Shown here piece after piece: positions 25,348-36,155 of a DNA stretch of 40,759 nucleotides (the first letter of the stretch is position 1; every line of letters begins with the position of its first letter). The notes below the pieces were generated by a model that worked only from the letters and a program-made list of their open reading frames with translations, did no database searches and was not told where the DNA came from. This DNA comes from Hyphomicrobiaceae bacterium (GTDB lineage: Bacteria > Pseudomonadota > Alphaproteobacteria > Rhizobiales > Xanthobacteraceae): the NCBI GenBank assembly GCA_021324465.1, contig JAJPJB010000005.1, positions 1-40,759 on the forward strand, given 5' to 3'. A program made the translations under genes and the position numbers.

Positions 25348-25604
25348 CGTCTCAGACCTCCAAAACCCGCTTTGCGTCGCCTCGCTCCGTAAAGGCGGCG
25401 GCCGCCGGCAAAAGCCTTACCGGCAAAAGCGCGCCTCGAATCGAGGGACGCAAATCCTCTTGGTCAGTGCGCCTCGAAGCCCCGCTTGAAAGCCCCTCTT
25501 GCGATGAGCCACTGAACTGCCGGAACTTCGAAACCACCGCACGAGAGACAAAAACTCGATCGCGAGCCGGACCCATGCCCGGCCGCGCGATTTCGACCCT
25601 GTCT

Positions 25605-28955
<3,351 letters not shown>

Positions 28956-29302
28956 GCGCTCGATAACGATCTCGAACCAGCGTGATGTACGGAAGACTCT
29001 CTCCACGGCGATTATGCAAGAGCTTCAACTCGTCCGCCGAGCCTCTCCCCGCCGCGGAGAGGGAGAAGAAGGTAAAAAAAAGGGCGCGCCTGCGCGCGTC
29101 CTCGGGCCAAGCGCCAGGGCTCGGCCCCGCGCGAAGGCGGTCTTAGACCAGATTCGACGGGGAGGGAAGGGCGCCCACTGTTCGCCGTGCGGGCTGGCGA
29201 AACTTCCCGGGTGGGCAGAAACCAGCCTTGCGCCGCCGCGCATTGACTTCTCGCGCCGCCCGTCGAGAGTCGAGGCAACAACAATAACGGGAGCGTCACG
29301 CC
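28956..29302. other. Divergent intergenic region of carB and the MetE-like gene
   Basis: No gene is supported in these 347 bp. It must hold promoters for carB (minus) and the MetE-like gene (plus). A CCTCTCC/GGAGAGG hairpin (29042-29062) and a GC stem followed on the minus strand by eight T residues are visible. GGGAG at 29289-29293 is the ribosome site of the plus-strand gene. Confidence 0.5.
29074..29097 (-). terminator. Terminator-like element in the carB leader
   Basis: On the minus strand a short GCGCG-CAGG-CGCGC stem (29084-29097 on plus) is followed by CCC and then eight T residues (A at 29074-29081 on plus). It lies about 120 nt upstream of carB and could attenuate it. The stem is only 5 bp, so this is tentative. 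Confidence 0.35.
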
Positions 29303-30451
29303 ATGAATGTGCAGGCCACTGTGGCCGCCTCACGACCTGTCGCCAAGCCGCCATTTCGCGCCGAACATATCGGCTCCTTGTTGCGCCCTCCGGAATTGCT
29401 GGCAGAACGCATGCGCTTTGCGCGCGGCGCGATCGATCAGGCGGCGCTCACCGCGGCCGAAGACGCGGCCATTCGCGGCGCCATCCGTCTGCAGGAAGAG
29501 CTCGGCTTCAAATTCGTCACCGACGGCGAATTCCGTCGTCGCTCCTATCACAGTTTCTTCTATCGCCAGCTCGGCGAGCTGAGCATCGACACAATCGACG
29601 GCGCGGACGCCAAGGGCGCGCAGAACGGCGGCGGTCGCGGCGCCCAGCCGGTCGCGGTAGTCGGCAGCCGCGTGGTATGGACGCATCCGATTAATGCCGG
29701 CGATGTTGCGTTCCTCAAAGCGAACTGCGATCGCGTGCCGAAGATCACCATTCCGGGCCCCTGCGCGTTGCATTTTCGCGGCGGCGACGCGGCCGTGCTG
29801 GCCAGCGCCTACACGGACCTCGATCAGTTCTGGGCCGATACAATCGAGGCTTTCACCAAGGAGCTGCACGCGCTCTGTCGGGCCGGCTGCCGCTATGTGC
29901 AGATCGACGAAACCGCCTTTGCAAAATTCGGGGATCCGGACGTGCAAGCCGCGCTCGCCGCGCGCGGCGACCAGTGGAGCGCGCTCATCGATGCCTATAT
30001 CGATGTGACCAATCGTGTGCTGCGGGCTGCTCCGGCAGAGCTGCATCTCGGCATGCATCTGTGCCGCGGCAATCGCGGCGGCCATTGGCATGCCGAAGGC
30101 AGCTATGAAGAGGTCGCCGAGCGGCTGTTCAATGCGCTCGATATCAATTTTTACTTTCTCGAATACGATTCGCCGCGCGCCGGCAGTTTCACGCCGCTGC
30201 GCTTTGTCCCGAAGCACAAATCAGTCGTGCTCGGTCTCGTTTCGACCAAGGTGCCGGAGCTCGAGGACAAAGCGGCGCTGCGCCGGCGTGTCGACGAGGC
30301 GACCAAATTCATCGGCATCGAGCGGCTCGCGGTCAGTCCGCAGTGCGGCTTCGCCAGCGTCGATACCGGCAATCCGATCACGCACGAGATGCAGCGGCGC
30401 AAGCTCGCGCTCGTCTGCGATCTGGCGCGCGAGGTCTGGGGCGAGACATAA
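29303..30451 (+). CDS. MetE C-terminal-domain-like methyltransferase
   Basis: The 382-residue product matches the catalytic C-terminal half of cobalamin-independent methionine synthase and lacks the N-terminal half. Zinc ligands can be placed at His252 and Cys254 (GMHLCRGN), Glu287 (FLEYDSPRAG) and Cys348 (SPQCGF). The short forms transfer methyl groups from varied donors, and true methionine synthesis is unproven for them. ATG 29303 has GGGAG 9 nt upstream. A Bug-type binding protein follows 52 bp later on the same strand, a pair suggesting uptake and demethylation of a methylated compound. That pairing is inference. Confidence 0.9.
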   Translation: MNVQATVAASRPVAKPPFRAEHIGSLLRPPELLAERMRFARGAIDQAALTAAEDAAIRGAIRLQEELGFKFVTDGEFRRRSYHSFFYRQLGELSIDTIDGADAKGAQNGGGRGAQPVAVVGSRVVWTHPINAGDVAFLKANCDRVPKITIPGPCALHFRGGDAAVLASAYTDLDQFWADTIEAFTKELHALCRAGCRYVQIDETAFAKFGDPDVQAALAARGDQWSALIDAYIDVTNRVLRAAPAELHLGMHLCRGNRGGHWHAEGSYEEVAERLFNALDINFYFLEYDSPRAGSFTPLRFVPKHKSVVLGLVSTKVPELEDKAALRRRVDEATKFIGIERLAVSPQCGFASVDTGNPITHEMQRRKLALVCDLAREVWGET

Positions 30452-30503
30452 GCAAAGCAAGGCAAAGAAGAACAGGACGCATAGAATGGGGGAGCCAATG
30501 CCG

Positions 30504-31481
30504 ATGGGAAGCATCGGGCGCGTCGCCGCCATAGTCCTTTTATTACCGCTGTTGGCATCGGCGGCGCAGGCGCAGGACAGTGATTATCCGAACCGGCCGG
30601 TGCGCCTGCTCGCGGCATCCGCCGCCGGCGGCAATCCCGACGTGATCGCGCGCCTTCTCTCCAGCCGGCTGAGCGAAGTGTTCAACAACCCTTTCATCGT
30701 CGAAGACGTGCCGGGCGTCGGCGGGGTGCTGGCCGCCAATCAGACCGCGGCCGCCCCGCCGGACGGCTACACGCTCTCGCTCAACGATTCGGGCGCGCTT
30801 GCGATCAACATCGCGATGAATCCCGATGTCAAATACAGACTGAAGGACTTCACGCCGATCACCGCGCTGGCGACGCTGCCGACCGTTCTGGTGATCAAGC
30901 CAGCGGTGCCGGCCAACACGCTTGCCGAGTTCGTGGCGCTCGCCAAGTCCAAACCCAACGCCTTGAGCTTCGGCTCGGCCGGCACCGGCTCGATCCATCA
31001 GCTCACCATGATCATCTTCGAGCAGCAGGCCGGCATTCAATTGCTGCACGTGCCCTATCGCGGCGGCACCGGTCTGGTTAACGCGCTGCTGACCGGCGAA
31101 GTCGATGCCGGCTGGTCCGGAATTTCCAACGTGCTTGCGCTGATTCAGACCGGCAAATTGCGCGCGCTGTGCCTCTCGGTCCTGGAGCGCGACGCCTCGC
31201 TGCCGGACGTGCCGACATGCGACGAGCTGGGCTACAAGGGTTTTAACGTCGCGACCATGCTCGGCCTGCAGTCCTCCGCCGGCGTATCGCCGGCCATTGT
31301 CGCCAAGCTGCAGTCGGCGGTCGCCAAAGTCCTGCGTGAGCCCGCCATGGCGGAGCGCATGAGGACGCTTGGCATTCACATGGCGGAGAATGGCACCGCG
31401 GCTTATGCAAAATTCATGCAGGACGATCTCGACCGCTACACCAGGGTGGTCGACGAATTCCACCTGCAGATCACGAAGTGA
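30504..31481 (+). CDS. Bug/TctC-family periplasmic solute-binding protein
   Basis: The 325-residue product has a signal peptide (VAAIVLLLPLLASAAQAQ) and family blocks YPNRPVRLLAASAAGGNPDV, APPDGYTLSLN, FGSAGTGSIHQLTM, VPYRGGTGLVNALLTGEVDA and LPDVPTCDELGYKG. ATG 30504 is preferred since GGGGGAG ends 9 nt before it; ATG 30498 is too close and 30486 lies inside that motif. It follows the MetE-like gene, with which it may form an operon. Its 3' end overlaps the convergent cupin gene by 11 bp. No TctA/TctB partner is adjacent. Confidence 0.92.
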   Translation: MGSIGRVAAIVLLLPLLASAAQAQDSDYPNRPVRLLAASAAGGNPDVIARLLSSRLSEVFNNPFIVEDVPGVGGVLAANQTAAAPPDGYTLSLNDSGALAINIAMNPDVKYRLKDFTPITALATLPTVLVIKPAVPANTLAEFVALAKSKPNALSFGSAGTGSIHQLTMIIFEQQAGIQLLHVPYRGGTGLVNALLTGEVDAGWSGISNVLALIQTGKLRALCLSVLERDASLPDVPTCDELGYKGFNVATMLGLQSSAGVSPAIVAKLQSAVAKVLREPAMAERMRTLGIHMAENGTAAYAKFMQDDLDRYTRVVDEFHLQITK

Positions 31482-32004
31482 TGCCGCGCCACAATTCCAC
31501 GAGCGGTCCCTGCGGCCCAAAGACCGGATCGGCCGCGGGCGGCGGGACGGCCGGAATTTCGAGCAGCGCCTTGGCGCGCTCGGCTTTGGTCGCTCGGCGC
31601 AGATTGTATGTGCCGCTCGGCGGATAGGCGCCCACCACCAAAAGCCCCGGACTGGCATCGATGCATTGATGGCCGGTGCCGGCCGGCAGGATCACGACGT
31701 CGCCGGGCGCTATGTCGATCTTCTTGCCTTTGTCGCCGCCGAAGCGAACCGTCGCGCGGCCGCGCGCGATCCCCATCGCCTCGTGGATAGTCGAGTGATA
31801 ATGCGGATAGGGATAGATGCCGTTGCGCCACATGTCGCCCCAGCCGTTGGCGGCGAATGTCTTCTCGATCAGCTCTTCGGGATCGGGCGAGCCGGCCAGA
31901 TCAATGCCGCCGCGATAGAGCACCAGCGGCAGGTTCGGATTGTTGGGAATCCGGCCGTCGTCGGCGAATTTGAGCGTGATCGGTTCGGGCGGGCTCATCG
32001 GCAT
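31471..32004 (-). CDS. Cupin-domain protein
   Basis: The 177-residue product fits both cupin consensus motifs exactly. Motif 1 is G-x5-HYH-x4-E-x6-G (GIYPYPHYHSTIHE...G) and motif 2 is G-x5-PAG-x2-H (GDVVILPAGTGHQCI). That predicts a metal site of three His and one Glu. The tail after about residue 125 is a loosely conserved proline-rich extension. I use ATG 32004; ATG 31998 is the alternative, and neither has a strong ribosome site. It resembles small YjlB-type cupins whose reactions are unknown. It lies 92 bp downstream of carA on the same strand. Confidence 0.85.
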   Translation of the reverse strand: MPMSPPEPITLKFADDGRIPNNPNLPLVLYRGGIDLAGSPDPEELIEKTFAANGWGDMWRNGIYPYPHYHSTIHEAMGIARGRATVRFGGDKGKKIDIAPGDVVILPAGTGHQCIDASPGLLVVGAYPPSGTYNLRRATKAERAKALLEIPAVPPPAADPVFGPQGPLVELWRGITS

Positions 32005-32096
32005 GGGGTACCAACGCGCAAAGGGACCGCGCGGTTGTAACCGAGCCAAAGTTGAGAAATTCTAACGTGGTGCAAGGGGCGGCCTGGGCCCGCTTT

Positions 32097-33293
32097 TCAC
32101 CGCCGGCTTCCCTCTTTGGCCTTGCGCATCAAGCCTAAAAATCGGTCAAACAGGAAATGTGCATCGCGCGGTCCCGGTGAGGCCTCGGGGTGGTACTGCA
32201 CCGAGAAAACCGGCCGGTCTTTGAGCGCAATACCGCAGTTGGACCCGTCGAACAGCGAGACATGGGTCTCGACCGCATGGGCCGGCAGGGTCGCGCGATC
32301 GACGGCAAAGCCGTGGTTCATGGACGTGATCTCGACCTTGCCGGTGGTCAGGTCTTTGACCGGATGATTGGCGCCATGATGGCCCTGATGCATCTTCATC
32401 GTCTTGGCGCCGATCGCGAGCGCCAGCATCTGGTGGCCCAGACAGATGCCGAAGGTCGGCTTCTTCTCGATCAATGCGCGAATTACCGGCACCGCATATT
32501 CGCCGGTCGCGGCAGGATCGCCCGGGCCGTTGGAGAGAAAGATGCCGTCCGGCCTGAGGGCCAAAATATCTGCGGCCAAGGTTTTGGCCGGCACCACCGT
32601 CACCTTGCAGGAATGACCGGCCAACTGGCGCAGGATGTTGCGTTTGATGCCGTAGTCGATTGCAACGACATGGAACTCGGCGCCGTTCTGCCGGCCATAG
32701 CCTTCGCTCCACCGCCACGGCGTCTCGTCCCAGGTGAAGCGCTGGCCGGTCGTCACCATCGGCACCAGATCCATGCCGACCAGGCCGGGCCATTCCCGGG
32801 CCTCTTTCTTGAGCGCTTCGAGGTCGAAGCGCCCTGACGGCTCGTGCGCAATGACCGCATTGGGCATGCCCTTTTCGCGGATGAGCGCGGTGAGCGCCCG
32901 CGTGTCGATGCCGGCGAGCCCGATCACGCCGCGACTCTTCAGCCAGGCATCGAGGTGGCGCGTCGCGCGGTAGTTCGAGGGCGCGGTGATGGCGGAGTGC
33001 AGAATGACGCCGCGGGCGCCCGGGGTCGCGGCGAGGCTGACGGTCTCGATGTCTTCCTCGTTGGTGCCGACATTGCCGATATGGGGGAAGGTGAAGGTGA
33101 TGATTTGCCCGGCATAGGACGGATCGGTGAGGATTTCCTGGTAGCCGGTCATTGCCGTGTTGAAGCAGACCTCGCCCACGGCATGGCCGGTGGCGCCGAG
33201 CCCAAAGCCTTCGAGCACGGTGCCGTCGGCGAGGACTAAGAGCGCCGTCGGAGCGGGCTCCGACCAGCCAGAATCATCTTGTTCCTGTGTCAT
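32097..33293 (-). CDS. carA: Carbamoyl-phosphate synthase small subunit
   Basis: CarA is the glutamine amidotransferase that supplies ammonia to CarB. The product (398 residues) has the N-terminal CPSase domain (CFNTAMTGYQEILTDPSY) and a class I glutaminase with the nucleophile cysteine in FGICLGHQMLA and the catalytic His/Glu in VQYHPEASPGP. The start ATG 33293 (MTQEQDD) is preferred over the 9-residue upstream extension. It faces a divergent frameshifted gene 60 bp away. The carB gene is 3.1 kb downstream on the same strand rather than adjacent. Confidence 0.97.
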   Translation of the reverse strand: MTQEQDDSGWSEPAPTALLVLADGTVLEGFGLGATGHAVGEVCFNTAMTGYQEILTDPSYAGQIITFTFPHIGNVGTNEEDIETVSLAATPGARGVILHSAITAPSNYRATRHLDAWLKSRGVIGLAGIDTRALTALIREKGMPNAVIAHEPSGRFDLEALKKEAREWPGLVGMDLVPMVTTGQRFTWDETPWRWSEGYGRQNGAEFHVVAIDYGIKRNILRQLAGHSCKVTVVPAKTLAADILALRPDGIFLSNGPGDPAATGEYAVPVIRALIEKKPTFGICLGHQMLALAIGAKTMKMHQGHHGANHPVKDLTTGKVEITSMNHGFAVDRATLPAHAVETHVSLFDGSNCGIALKDRPVFSVQYHPEASPGPRDAHFLFDRFLGLMRKAKEGSRR

Positions 33294-33353
33294 GAGCGGC
33301 CTAGATAGCCTTCGGTTCATGCCGCGTCAAAGCGCCGGGGAAAGGAGCGCAAC

Positions 33354-33594
33354 TTGACCAGCCCGTTGGATCGGCTCACTGCATTCGGCCTGTTTGGCGT
33401 GACCGCGATGCTCGTCTGCTATGCGCTTGAGGAGAGGAGTCCTTGCTTCGTCCTGGCTTTTGCCGGCGCCCTTCGCGCTGGGCTCCCTATATGGATTCAC
33501 GCAGGGCGCCTGGCCGTTAGGACTGGTCGCGGCGGTGTGGTCTTTCGTCGCGCTGCGGCGCTGGTGGCTGCTGCCCAAAGGCGCGATTGCATGA
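33354..33594 (+). pseudogene. Small hypothetical membrane protein gene with a +1 frameshift
   Basis: From TTG 33354 (AAAGGAG just upstream) the frame reads MTSPLDRLTAFGLFGVTAMLVCYALEERS up to FAGA. The hydrophobic protein then continues in the +1 frame (ALGSLYGFTQGAWPLG...LRRWWLLPKGAIA) to TGA 33592-33594. The total of 241 bp is one base more than a multiple of 3, so a single inserted base near 33470-33476 explains it. Both parts fit a small, two-helix membrane protein I associate with Bradyrhizobium relatives, of unknown function. It is a recent pseudogene or a sequence error. Confidence 0.7.
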
Positions 33595-33615
33595 CAAGGC
33601 AATAGCGAGGTTCAT

Positions 33616-34068
33616 GTGCTGCGGGATGACATCAACACTGCCATGAAAGAGGCAATGAAGGCCGGTCAGGCGCGCCGCGTCGCGACACTGCGACTGATCA
33701 ATGCCGCCATCCTGCAGCGCGAGACGTCGGGCGCCGAACGCCAGACCCTCGGTGATGCCGAAATCATAGATGTGATGCAGAAGATGGTGAAGCAGCGCCA
33801 GGAATCGCTGGACATTTATGAGAAGGCCGGCCGCAACGAACTCGCCCAGCAAGAGCGCGAAGAGATCAACATCATCTCCGCTTATCTGCCCAAGCAGATG
33901 TCGGATCTCGAAGCGGCCAATGCGATCTCGGCGCTGGTCAAGGAGATCGGCGCCGAGACCATCAGGGACATGGGCCGCACCATGGCCGCGCTGAAGCAGC
34001 GCTTCTCCGGACGGATGGATTTCGCCAAAGCCGGCGCACAGGTGAAGAAGATTTTGACCGGCGGCTAG
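33616..34068 (+). CDS. GatB/YqeY-domain protein
   Basis: The 150-residue product is the stand-alone YqeY module related to the tail of GatB, which grips the elbow of misacylated tRNA in the amidotransferase. Blocks seen are MKAGQARRVATLRLINAAI, KQRQESLDIYEKAGR and AYLPKQMSDLE, with a C-terminal GRMDFAKAGAQVKKIL helix. GTG 33616 has GAGG 5 nt upstream; ATG 33614 is out of frame. YqeY genes often precede dnaG and rpoD in alphaproteobacteria; here two other genes lie between. The cellular role of the solo form is not known with certainty. Confidence 0.93.
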   Translation: MLRDDINTAMKEAMKAGQARRVATLRLINAAILQRETSGAERQTLGDAEIIDVMQKMVKQRQESLDIYEKAGRNELAQQEREEINIISAYLPKQMSDLEAANAISALVKEIGAETIRDMGRTMAALKQRFSGRMDFAKAGAQVKKILTGG

Positions 34069-34176
34069 GCCACCGTCATGAATTGCAAGTGCCGGGAGAG
34101 GGATCTTGGCGCGCCGGAGCCTGTGCAACGCCTTGAACCTTTGGCTTACGTCTCAGGAGCGTGCGTTCGTCCGGTG

Positions 34177-34204
34177 ATCGGAGCCGTTTCATCGGAGCCG
34201 TTTG
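34177..34204 (+). repeat. 14-bp tandem duplication over the ribosome-binding site
   Basis: ATCGGAGCCGTTTC (34177-34190) is followed directly by ATCGGAGCCGTTTG (34191-34204), 13 of 14 identical. Each copy contains a GGAG. The second copy is placed correctly (7 nt) for the ATG at 34205. Confidence 0.85.
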
Positions 34205-34819
34205 ATGCGCTTCTATCAGGACCACATCGTTCCGCTCCTGATCAATCTGGCAATGCGGAACAAAAATCTCGCGGCCTATCGTAGCCGCGTCGTGCCGGCG
34301 GCGGAGGGACGCGTCCTCGAAATCGGCGTCGGATCGGGGCTCAACCTGCCGTTCTATTCGGCGAAAACCGAGCAATTGATCGGTCTCGATCCTTCGCCGC
34401 GGCTGCTGGCCATGGCGCGCCGCGCTGCGTGCCCGCGCGTTGGCCGGCTTGAATTCGTCGAGGGCTCGGCGGAAGCGATCCCGCTGGATAGCGCAAGCGT
34501 CGATACCGTGCTGACGACTTGGACCTTGTGCAGCATCCCTCAGGCGGCCGGCGCCTTGCGCGAGATGCGTCGCGTGCTCAGGCCTGGCGGGCGCTTGCTG
34601 TTTGTCGAGCACGGACGCGCACCTGATCCCAATGTAGTGTGGTGGCAGGATTGGCTCACGCCGATGTGGAAGCGCATCGGCGGCGGCTGTCATCTCAATC
34701 GACCGATCCGATCGCTGATCGAGGATGCGGGATTCCGGCTCGACCGTTATGAGACCGGATACATGCGCGGACCGAGGCCGATGACGTTCATGTACGAAGG
34801 CAGCGCACGTCCGCGATAA
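34205..34819 (+). CDS. Class I SAM-dependent methyltransferase
   Basis: The 204-residue product has the SAM-binding motif I VLEIGVGSGLNLPFY (38-52), the acidic loop LIGLDPSP and the later motifs AEAIPLDSASVDTVL and PGGRLLFVEHGRAPD. The pattern is that of small-molecule or lipid-modifying enzymes related to METTL7 and UbiE; the substrate is not shown. ATG 34205 has GGAG 7 nt upstream, on the second copy of a 14-bp repeat; a TTG at 34202 is possible. It lies in the YqeY-dnaG block with no obvious functional link to it. Confidence 0.9.
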   Translation: MRFYQDHIVPLLINLAMRNKNLAAYRSRVVPAAEGRVLEIGVGSGLNLPFYSAKTEQLIGLDPSPRLLAMARRAACPRVGRLEFVEGSAEAIPLDSASVDTVLTTWTLCSIPQAAGALREMRRVLRPGGRLLFVEHGRAPDPNVVWWQDWLTPMWKRIGGGCHLNRPIRSLIEDAGFRLDRYETGYMRGPRPMTFMYEGSARPR

Positions 34820-35085
34820 TGCGCGAGCGCCGTCGCCGGCCTCCGGCGTCCTCCGATCGGAGTATGTCGTGTGCCGGCTCGCCTGCTAGCACGCCGCCGC
34901 AAGTATCGGCCTGTCTCGGAGGCGTCATGACAAACTCGGCGAAAGTCGCATATTCTTACGGAACACCGGTACCCTCTTTTTCCGGAAAATGCTCTAAGTT
35001 CATGATGCCTCAAGCGGCGGCGGATCGCTCTATGCGCAATGACGTTGCAATGAGAGCACGATAAAAGCTGGGGATGGAGATATCC

Positions 35086-36054
35086 GTGCATCGCTCAATC
35101 TTGCTTCTGCTCGCGACGCTGTTTGCCGCAGCCGCGCCCGCCGCCGGCGCCCGTGCCGACTGGCCGGACCGGCCGATCCGTACGCTGACGACGACCAGCC
35201 CCGGCGGCATCAGCGACGTCTTCATGCGGGCGCTCGCGGAAAAGCTCGGACCAAGGCTCGGCCAGCCGATCGTGGTCGAGAACCGGCCGGGCGGCATGCA
35301 AAATATCGGCGCGCGGGCGTGCCAGGACTCGGCGCCGGACGGCTACACGATCTGCATCATCAATGCCGATCCGATCATCTACAACCAGTTTCTGATGAAG
35401 AACCTGCCGTTCGATCCGGTGCATGGGCTGCAGCCGATCATAAAGCTGTTTGATCTTCTGCATGTGCTGGTCGTCAATTCGGATCTGAAAGTGAAGAATG
35501 TCGATGAGCTGGTCGCGCTGTCAAAGGCAAGGCCGGGCACGCTATCTTATCTGACGCCCGGCGCGCCGATGGTGCTTTACATGGAAACGCTGAAGAAGGA
35601 GCGCGGCGCCGACTGGGTGCGCGTGCCGTTCAAGGGCGGCGGCGAAGCGGTGAACGCGATCTTGAGCGGGGCCACACCGATCGGCTTGTTCGGCGAGGGC
35701 AATGTCATCGGCCAGATCAAGGCCGGCACAATGACGCCGCTGGTGATGCTCAACAACGTCCATTCGCCCAATTTCCCCAACGTGCCGACCTTGAAGGAGA
35801 TCGGCTATGACGGCCCGCCGTCGCGCGGCTGGTACGGGCTGTTCGCGCTGGCCGGCACGCCGCGGCCGATCATCGATCGCATCGCCAAGGAGGTGGCGGC
35901 AATCGTCGCCGAGCCGGATTTCGCGCAGAAGCAGCTCAAGGACCGCAGCCTGGTCGGCGCCACCGACACGCCGGACGAATTTGCAAAGCAGATCGAAGCG
36001 GATCGCAAAGTCGCCGAGCAAGTCGTGCAACAGGCCGGCATGGCGCCGGAGTGA
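35086..36054 (+). CDS. Bug/TctC-family periplasmic solute-binding protein
   Basis: The product has 322 residues from GTG 35086 (GGAG 6 nt upstream); ATG 35074 would add four residues but has no spaced ribosome site. The signal peptide has core SILLLLATLFAAAAPAAGARA. Family blocks are WPDRPIRTLTTTSPGGISDV, VVENRPGGMQNIGAR, APDGYTICI, VPFKGGGEAVNAIL and FPNVPTLKEIGYDG. It is the third solitary member of this family in the window. It stands between the methyltransferase gene and dnaG with no transporter partner, so ligand and job are unknown. Confidence 0.92.
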   Translation: MHRSILLLLATLFAAAAPAAGARADWPDRPIRTLTTTSPGGISDVFMRALAEKLGPRLGQPIVVENRPGGMQNIGARACQDSAPDGYTICIINADPIIYNQFLMKNLPFDPVHGLQPIIKLFDLLHVLVVNSDLKVKNVDELVALSKARPGTLSYLTPGAPMVLYMETLKKERGADWVRVPFKGGGEAVNAILSGATPIGLFGEGNVIGQIKAGTMTPLVMLNNVHSPNFPNVPTLKEIGYDGPPSRGWYGLFALAGTPRPIIDRIAKEVAAIVAEPDFAQKQLKDRSLVGATDTPDEFAKQIEADRKVAEQVVQQAGMAPE

Positions 36055-36063
36055 CGTTGGGCC

Positions 36064-36072
36064 TGTGGATAA
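36064..36072 (-). promoter_or_regulatory. Perfect DnaA-box sequence upstream of dnaG
   Basis: TGTGGATAA on the plus strand is TTATCCACA on the minus strand, the high-affinity consensus DnaA box. It lies 10 nt after the Bug stop and 84 nt before the dnaG start. It could allow DnaA to influence dnaG transcription; a chance match cannot be excluded. Confidence 0.4.
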
Positions 36073-36095
36073 CCGGGACAAGGCGGGTCCCGTTT
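36071..36095 (+). terminator. Hairpin after the Bug gene
   Basis: AACCGGGAC (36071-36079) and GTCCCGTTT (36087-36095) pair at 8 of 9 positions with a 7-nt loop, and the 3' arm ends in TTT. It probably marks the end of the Bug transcript. The DnaA-box match overlaps its left edge. Confidence 0.5.
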
Positions 36096-36155
36096 GCGGC
36101 GCGCAGCGCCCACCCTATCTTCGCGCCACCGGCCGGCTAAGCTTGGCGAATCACC

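Noticed and set aside
30015-30497. N-terminal extension of the second Bug gene
   Set aside because: These codons overlap the MetE-like gene in another frame and would bury the signal peptide.
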